NCBI RefSeq assembly: GCF_039555335.1
Contig: NC_092642.1
Location: 9,000,752-9,064,751, forward strand
Direction: 5' to 3'
Source: Amphiura filiformis
Lineage: Eukaryota; Echinodermata; Ophiuroidea; Amphilepidida; Amphiuridae
Length of the DNA: 64,000 nucleotides
Below, piece by piece: positions 57,803 to 64,000 of this stretch (the first letter of the stretch is position 1; each line of letters starts with the position of its first letter). Under the pieces are notes generated by a model that saw only the letters and a list, made by a program, of their open reading frames with translations, was not told the DNA's origin and did no database searches. Both the position numbers and the translations under genes were made by a program.

Positions 57803-58149
57803 TTAAAGGGGCATTTCGTGATCCACAGCCTCATCCCCCCACTTTTCTCAAAAAAAGTTGAGATTTTTATATCACTGGAAACCTCTGGCTACATACTGTT
57901 TATGTACAAAATATTTCTTGCAGATTAATTCGTTTAACAAAGATATCGTGAAATTTGAATTTCGTTCTGGTGCACCAGAACGAAATTACAACGCATTATC
58001 TATGGAGCAGTGTAATACACATAATCATGCATAACTCATGCGAACGCAAAATCGGAATCAACTGAAATTTTGGGAATAGGTTTTTTCGTGGATATCTAAT
58101 GAAAAATGACATAAATAGAGGATGCTAGGATCATGAAATACTCCTTTAA
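57803..58149. mobile_element. TTAA MITE, five-copy family, copy 5 (opposite orientation)
   Basis: Starts TTAAAGGGGCATTTCGTGATCC and ends GGATCATGAAATACTCC then TTTAA. It carries the intact 30-bp palindrome at 57959-57988. It is the cleanest copy and a good reference for the family. Confidence 0.92.
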
Positions 58150-59127
58150 AAAGACCTCATGTTTCAAATTGGATTGACTTTCATTTTTGTGCCCCTACAA
58201 TTCATTTTCATATGTGAAAACTTATTTGTTCTCCCAGGTACCGCAGAAGTTCATCTTGTTCTTTGCTTTAACTTATTTTTAGGTATAGCTAGACCAGAAC
58301 AGCTTTAATTAAATAAATAATACCCTTTGGCAAATATTTTGTGGCAAAAAGGCATAATATCATAATCTTTAGTAAAGTGTACATTACAGGGGCTCATCTG
58401 GGCCTTTTTGTGAAAAAATGAAATGAGTATACACATATCCACAATTTTATAAGCCTGCAATAATGTTTACACCCAGGGTTTTCGTTAGACTTCTCTTCTT
58501 CATAAGCTTCCTGCAAATTTGTATCAAATGACAAATTCTCACAAATAATTATTGTATAAATACTGGCCTGTACTGTTTCAGCCTCTCAATTCTGTACACT
58601 TATATACTATAACGTGACATTAGGTATAATTACATAACAAAATCAGCAGGTTTAACATTTGAATGATACATATGCATTATTGCATAACAAATTAGACTTA
58701 ATATTTTGGATTTTTCATCAGCCATAAATAAACTTATTGTACATGGTCCCAAATAGATCTAATCACAAATACATATTGGATAACATTTTGCATAAAATGA
58801 ATGGATCAATTCAACACTATACATTGAAAAAACATCAACAATAAATACCTTTAAAAACAATAACAAAAAAGTATAGATGAATATCAAAATGTGGTGATAA
58901 AATAATTTAAACCAAAAAGCATGCCAGTAATTTAGTAGGCTATATGCAAATCACAGGAAAATGTTTCACAAAATACTTAAATTGCTTTAAAAATATGTTG
59001 CTCTTAGTTGAGAGGGAACAAGCCAGGTTTGGAGCCAAGTAAACTTTTTCGGCAAACTTGTGTAAATGTTTAGTTTAAATCTAGTTTAGCAAGCATTATT
59101 TGCTGGTTAGGTGTCATGAACAAAATA
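58150..59127. other. Non-coding, nothing recognised
   Basis: Very AT-rich; no supported gene or repeat boundary. Confidence 0.55.
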
Positions 59128-59189
59128 AGGCCAAAAAAAATTGTTTGTTTGTCCACGTCCGACCGACCGTGTACCCTGGTCCCGACCGT

Positions 59190-59228
<39 letters not shown>

Positions 59229-59470
59229 TGTTGAATGTGCTAGTAAAACAGTGGTTAGTATAAATTTAAAGAAAGAAAATGTAAATAAAATGAACAGTAT
59301 AACATGCAGAACCATCTCAAGAGTTAAACCAGTAAAGTGATGTGTGTTTTGACTTATTTACCAGTCTTCAAATTGTCAGTTTCAAGTGCAATATCTGCAA
59401 GTAAAAAAAAAAATCCGACCTACCGACCCAACTGTTTCATAAGCCTCTATGGACAAACAAACTTTTTGCA
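59128..59470. mobile_element. Inverted-termini element, GGCC-A(n)-TTGTTTGTTTGTCC family, with poly-T
   Basis: Left terminus AGGCCAAAAAAAATTG then TTTGTTTGTCC; right terminus GGACAAACAAACTTTTTGC. Just inside lie GTCCGACCGACCGTG and CCGACCTACCGACCC, and a 32-T run occupies 59191-59222. Terminal design as at 11458-11826. The GTCGG runs recall the microsatellite at 23193-23260, which follows a similar left end. Confidence 0.75.
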
Positions 59471-60228
59471 GCGGAGTCACTCCGTCATGAAAAGTGAAAG
59501 TGGATGAAAAGAACAAAAAGCAGCTCATTTTCACAAAAAAGTGTGTGGGGGGGGGGGGGGCCTCCAAACTCTTCTGCAGTCACAAGGAAAGTACAGAGAG
59601 GATCTATTATAAGGAACTTTGTGCCTCAGTGGTTTCCAGTTTCCATCTAAGCTTGTATTCCCACGCTACAGAGATCAAACGCTTGGTTCCGTGTCACTGC
59701 TATGACTATTTTGGAATGGCATAGTCCAAGGGCAGTGTACTGAAAGACTTCAATCAAAGAAATCAATTGGCTTGTAACTTGGCTTTCTTGCAGGACCATT
59801 GCCAAAATCACCAAGAGAAAAATCACAGAGATGACTTAATAGGGAACAATAGGGTTGTTTAACGGTGTGACCACCAGTGTTTGATGGGGTCATTTACATG
59901 CATTTCTTCTGTAAATGGAGTGAAATCACAATAGCATTTTGACAGGTTCAAATTATAAAGTTTGTATGTAGAGCTATAGAAGCTTACACAGAGTATCATG
60001 GTTCACCAAGTAAATATCATAGATGGCTAATATAAGGCATTGAGACCGATTTGCAGTGTCTGCACCAGAAATTCAGTGTTAAGGCTTCACCTTGGACTCA
60101 AAAATCAGGACAGCTAAGTGTTGGTTCACACACCCTGGATGTATTTTATACTTTGTCTATTTATTTATTCAAGTTTGCCGTATCTTGGGCCACTGGCTCC
60201 CAGGATTAATTAAGCAGGGGTCCCCAGG
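59471..60228. other. Non-coding; isolated splice-like signal only
   Basis: GGCTTTCTTGCAG|GACC near 59793 is a good acceptor on +, followed by only 22 open codons. A frame at 59494-59724 lacks other support. No gene called. Confidence 0.4.
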
Positions 60229-60600
60229 ACCCGGGGTACTCAAGTTTGGTTTTGGTAGGGACGTGCATTGAGAATTTGAAAGTGGACCCATAAATATACC
60301 AATTTTTCAAGAAATTTGGACCCATTGATATACCAAAAGTCAAAATTTTCGGCCGAATTTAACCCAAATTGTCTTAGATTTTACCAATTTTCCCAAAATT
60401 TGGAAAAATTTTGGCTAGATTAGGGAAAAATTGGGCTATTTTCCGAAAAAATTGAGAAAATTTTGAAAAAAGGACCCATTCATATACCAAAATAGGCTTT
60501 GAAAAGGGGTCATTGATATACCAAAAGGCTGAAAATGCTACCCATATTTGCGGCACGTTCCCGTATGATCATTTGTACTGAGTACCCCCCGGCCCCAGGA
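60229..60600. repeat. Dispersed element with CCCGGGGTACTC ... GAGTACCCCCCGG ends
   Basis: The two ends are inverted (CCGGGGTACTCA and TGAGTACCCCCCGG). Inside, GGACCCAT(T/A)(A/G)ATATACCAA recurs four times, with complementary AAATTTGG/CCAAATTT runs. Relative at 32377-32590. Confidence 0.7.
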
Positions 60601-61109
60601 TTGAAGTCCCCAAGTTTTCAGGTTGTCCCCTACCTTGACAAAAAATGTTTGTATTAATATGCACAAGTTTTTTTTTTAAGGACTATTGCATGATTTTTCT
60701 CAATCATCCACATTGTAAATTATACTGTTCAATAAATAAAAGTTATCTGCTGCATGGGGCCTTTTGTTTTGAGCGTTGAAAGTTATAATTTACATTGGTT
60801 CAAAGAGTTACTACAAATCATAACTTCCCTGATCAAACATTTAACTTTGTGGTGGACAGAATAGGTTCAGGAAATCAAATTCTGTTGATTCAAACAACAT
60901 ATAATTGATTGTGGTCTTAACTTCCTAATCAAATAAATTTTGATAGATAGATAGTTAGATATGATGCATTGCGTGTTCAATAAACAAACTTATCATGTTT
61001 ACCAACACAATATATCGAGGGGTCAGAGCCAAAAAGTACAAAAATGACATGTAATGATATAGGCATTTTTTAACACATTTCATGCATTTAAGTTTTGCAT
61101 AGCTTTAAG
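60601..61109. other. Non-coding, nothing recognised
   Basis: AT-rich, no supported feature. Confidence 0.5.
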
Positions 61110-62959
61110 CGCGCTTCAGACTCCGTATTGTACGTACAATATTGTATGTACAATATTTTTCGTGACATCAAAAAGTATTGCACGTCCAATAAATATACGT
61201 GTCACGACGAGTTGAATCAGATTAAATAACGCGCTATAACCCTGACGGTTCATTGTTTGCTAAATCCAAGCGAGGTTACCCGAAAATCTATGCAAGAGAA
61301 ATTTCTACTGCTGCTGATGAAAAATCCTAGAGTGCGTTTGGAGGTTTTTTTTGCACTTTACCAGTAGGCCTAATAAATTCATTAAAAAATAAAAATAAAA
61401 TAAACATTTAGAGGGAATGTTTTTACTCACTGTTCATCTGATCCACTTTCCCAGGAAACTAAATACCGATACTCCTTAGTTTTTTCCCTGACTTTCCAGA
61501 CATAATTATGAGTAAACATCAAATTTAATGTTTACAAAACAATCAAATATATATACATTCGTTTGCATTTTGTACATTAATATTAATATTAATAATGTAC
61601 AAACATTAAAACAGGGGGCCTAAGAGTATGTCTATTTTTAATCATATGCTAATTCTGCCATGCCCTAACATATTTTATATATGAAATCGTGTAAAAACAG
61701 ACCACTTGCAGATCTATGGAACCCCAAATTCCAATCAAAAATAAAAACAACTTTGTTATCAAATACACTAGGCCTATACATTGTATTACAGGAATTTAAT
61801 AGATGGTGCATTTTAATTAATAAATAGATTAACACGGGTACTATTTTTGGCAATACCGGATTTACCACAGAGCCAGTGGATAAAGAAATTAATTAAAATT
61901 AAAACAAATTAAATGAGAAAATGAAAGCAAGGACATTTGGCGAAGTATTGTTTTAGAATGCGAAGGAGTCCTAAATGTTATCCTGACCCAGGACACTGAT
62001 TAATGTAAATTCGACCCATAGTTATTTTGTCTACTTTTGCCAGCATTCAACCTGTTCAATGTGATTTATGCCTATTTTAAATAAAATTCCAAAATCTGAC
62101 GTATCAACGTTGTATATCGTGCACAAATTATGATTCGAGACTATTTCATTTGACACGGTTGTATGGATTTCAAAAGATCGGTCCTATAATAGATATCGAA
62201 TAGAGAATTACAACAAGAGGCTTTGAGGATGCCGCAATCCTCTTGACAATCAACCAATCAGAGAGATATATTTCAGAAATATGTTTGTATAGTTGAAACT
62301 CTTTCAACTCTGAAATATATATTTCAAGTAATCTTGTTTCACATTTAGCAGCACTTTGGCTTGCAATAAAGCCACGAAGGGACGGTAATGCTAATATACG
62401 ATTTCAGTCAAATATTGGGGCAAATATACGATTTCGGTCAACTATTTCGCTATTCTTTGCCCAAAATTATGAAATGTTTATTAGTAACAACTCTTAGGAG
62501 GGTTTTCGAGTAATTTTAACGAAATAATGAGGTAAAATAAAAGAAAACCCACTTACAATTTAGGACGCTTAACTGTGGTATTCTAGGGGAATTAAAATAT
62601 GACAATATTAACATGTTTAATTCAAAATCGTTGTCCTACAAGCATGTGTTAAATGGCTCGATTCACATTAGGTATAAGTTGGGACATTGTCAGATTGTGT
62701 GAACATTACAAATACAAACAATAAGGTTGAAAAAAAAGCCATTTAAAAATGATTTTAAAAGATCGTCTATTTTTTAGCTTACACTGAATAGACCAAATAT
62801 CTGCCTCTGACGAAAAAATGTTTTCCATGCTGATTTGTTTTTGTAATGAGTATGTCATTTCAAAAAGAAAGAAAAAAAAGGCGAATATTACTTTTTAAAA
62901 TCTCATAGCTCAACGCATTACTATTAATAGGCCTATAATTAAAGAAAAAGTATAGAAGG

Positions 62960-63065
62960 TGTTGCATCTGGGTCTGATGAGGGGGGAGGGGCACAAGCCG
63001 TTTTTGACAGTTTTCCTATGGATTTTCTAAGTTCAGATCAATGGGGGGGTCCCGTGCCCCTATAA
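62960..63065. repeat. Fragment of the GGGGCACAAGCCGTTTTT repeat
   Basis: Contains GGGGCACAAGCCGTTTTTGA, TTTTCCTATGG and GATCAATGGGGGGG, matching 4583-4681 read on the other strand. Its ends are eroded. Confidence 0.6.
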
Positions 63066-63239
63066 AGCTACGGTTACTGCATTAACACGTTTATGGATGT
63101 ATTGTGATGATCATAAGTAGGCCTATAACATACACCATCATAACATGCCTCACCGATATCAACATGTAAAAAGGTGTTGCAAATTCATAACACAACGTGT
63201 TATAATGTAACAAATGCTATGCCAAAAAAAAAAAAATAA

Positions 63240-63360
63240 TAAAAATATCAATATCAATAAAATTAATCAATCAGTAATCAATCAATCAATCAATAAATAA
63301 ATAAACAAATAGGCCTAAATAAATAAATCTATAAATAAATAAATAAATAAATAAATAAGA
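63240..63360. repeat. ATCA / AATA microsatellite, interrupted by GGCCTA
   Basis: ATCA units pass into AATA units. At about 63311 the AATA array is broken by a single GGCCTA placed after a TA; removing it restores an unbroken AAAT pattern. Confidence 0.92.
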
Positions 63361-63700
63361 ACTGAATGTGCCATTTATATTATTATTACAATTTTAATAT
63401 TTTTTATATTAATATCAGTATTAATATTATTAACTTTAAAGGTGCCCATTGATTATATAATAATTCAAGTACAGTTGAATACAAGAAGACATAAAAAGAT
63501 GTTCATCATTCCGTTACGAACACTCACTAAATTTACCACTCTTAGAAATTTGGCAACTCCGTATCAATTAAGCAACCAATGATTATGGCAAAATATATAT
63601 TTTCCCGGTACATACTTTTTATTGTACGTGCAATACTTTCTGACGTCACGAAAAATATTGTCCATACAATATTGTACGTACAATACGGAGTCTGAAGCGC

Positions 63701-64000
63701 ACTTTACATTCTTGCTGATAACAGTTTCTGTTTTTATGTTATGCCAAACAAACAATTTTTTTATGCCTTACATAAATTCTGTGACTGTGAAATAAACAAT
63801 TTGCACAATTTCCCAAAATCGCAAAAATTCTGTACGTGAAAATAACAGCGTATACATTTACTAACAGTTTCACTTCAGATTTTGAAGGTGAGGCGTGCTT
63901 GTGTGTGTGTCACATCACATGTATTTGCAGGTGGGATATGCTTGCATGTGTGTAGGGGTGGGTGTACACACGTTCATGAATATGGGAAGATATCACTCAA
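63701..64000. other. Non-coding; solo repeat end and GT-rich tail
   Basis: GCCAAACAAACAATTTTTTT at about 63742 resembles one terminus of the 11458/59128 family. A GTGTGTGTGT-type stretch occurs near 63900. No gene. Confidence 0.5.

Larger units (their letters stand above)
61110..63700. mobile_element. 2.6-kb region bounded by about 80-bp inverted repeats
   Basis: 61110-61191 reads CGCGCTTCAGACTCCGTATT, GTACGTACAATATTGTATG, and on to AAAGTATTGCACGTCCAATA. 63620-63700 is the near-perfect reverse complement, ending AATACGGAGTCTGAAGCGC. The flanks CTTTA at left and CTTTA at right may be a short target duplication. No transposase frame exists between them. It could be a large non-autonomous element or two solo MITE ends with unrelated DNA between. 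Another repeat (62960-63065) and microsatellites lie inside. Confidence 0.6.

Overview
The window is eukaryotic nuclear DNA, AT-rich, with short scattered open frames, GT-AG splice signals, a U6 snRNA gene, a tRNA-derived SINE, LINE and Penelope debris and very many short inverted-repeat DNA transposons. It contains no bacterial operon and no long open frame. The repeat types and the abundant octamer TAGGCCTA fit a marine invertebrate deuterostome, most likely an echinoderm or hemichordate. That placement is my inference; no host gene here proves it.

Protein-coding content is sparse. I can support pieces of perhaps three to five split genes, none of which I recognise. They are an internal exon on + at 4117-4287; an internal exon on - at 20600-20760 and a terminal exon on - at 13646-13882, with compatible phases, so possibly one gene; a candidate first coding exon on - at 34033-34144; and a candidate last exon on - at 54319-54572. 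The start of the 13646-13882 exon, with its splice acceptor, is tandemly repeated upstream in the gene (to 14252).

Non-coding RNA: a U6 snRNA copy on - at 23291-23400 with a correctly placed TATA box; a tRNA-like module at 50284-50355 inside an element with its own inverted termini; and a full-length tRNA-derived SINE at 46078-46384.

Most of the rest is mobile-element sequence. One group has TTAA at both ends (882-1996, 2403-2782, 6109-6501, 15339-16705, 22761-23109, 24362-24710, 49059-49398, 55076-55415, 56133-56852, 57803-58149). A second group is hAT-like, with CAG...CTG termini and 8-bp target duplications, some perfect (19154-19465, 28436-28634) and some one base off (31301-31661, 49732-49856, 54728-54966, 6662-6823). 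Other palindromic families lie at 9690-10027, 11458-11826, 26172-26434, 37021-37280, 46777-46961, 47244-47600, 53475-54080, 57382-57708, 59128-59470 and 61110-63700. Tandem repeats lie at 2938-3460, 4495-4760, 32995-33705, 23193-23260 and 63240-63360.

The most unusual observation concerns TAGGCCTA, which occurs 22 times. Comparing five copies of one transposon shows that one copy carries two extra GGCCTA hexamers, each placed directly after a TA. A third case interrupts an AAAT microsatellite the same way. This looks like a TA-targeted micro-insertion or an excision footprint.
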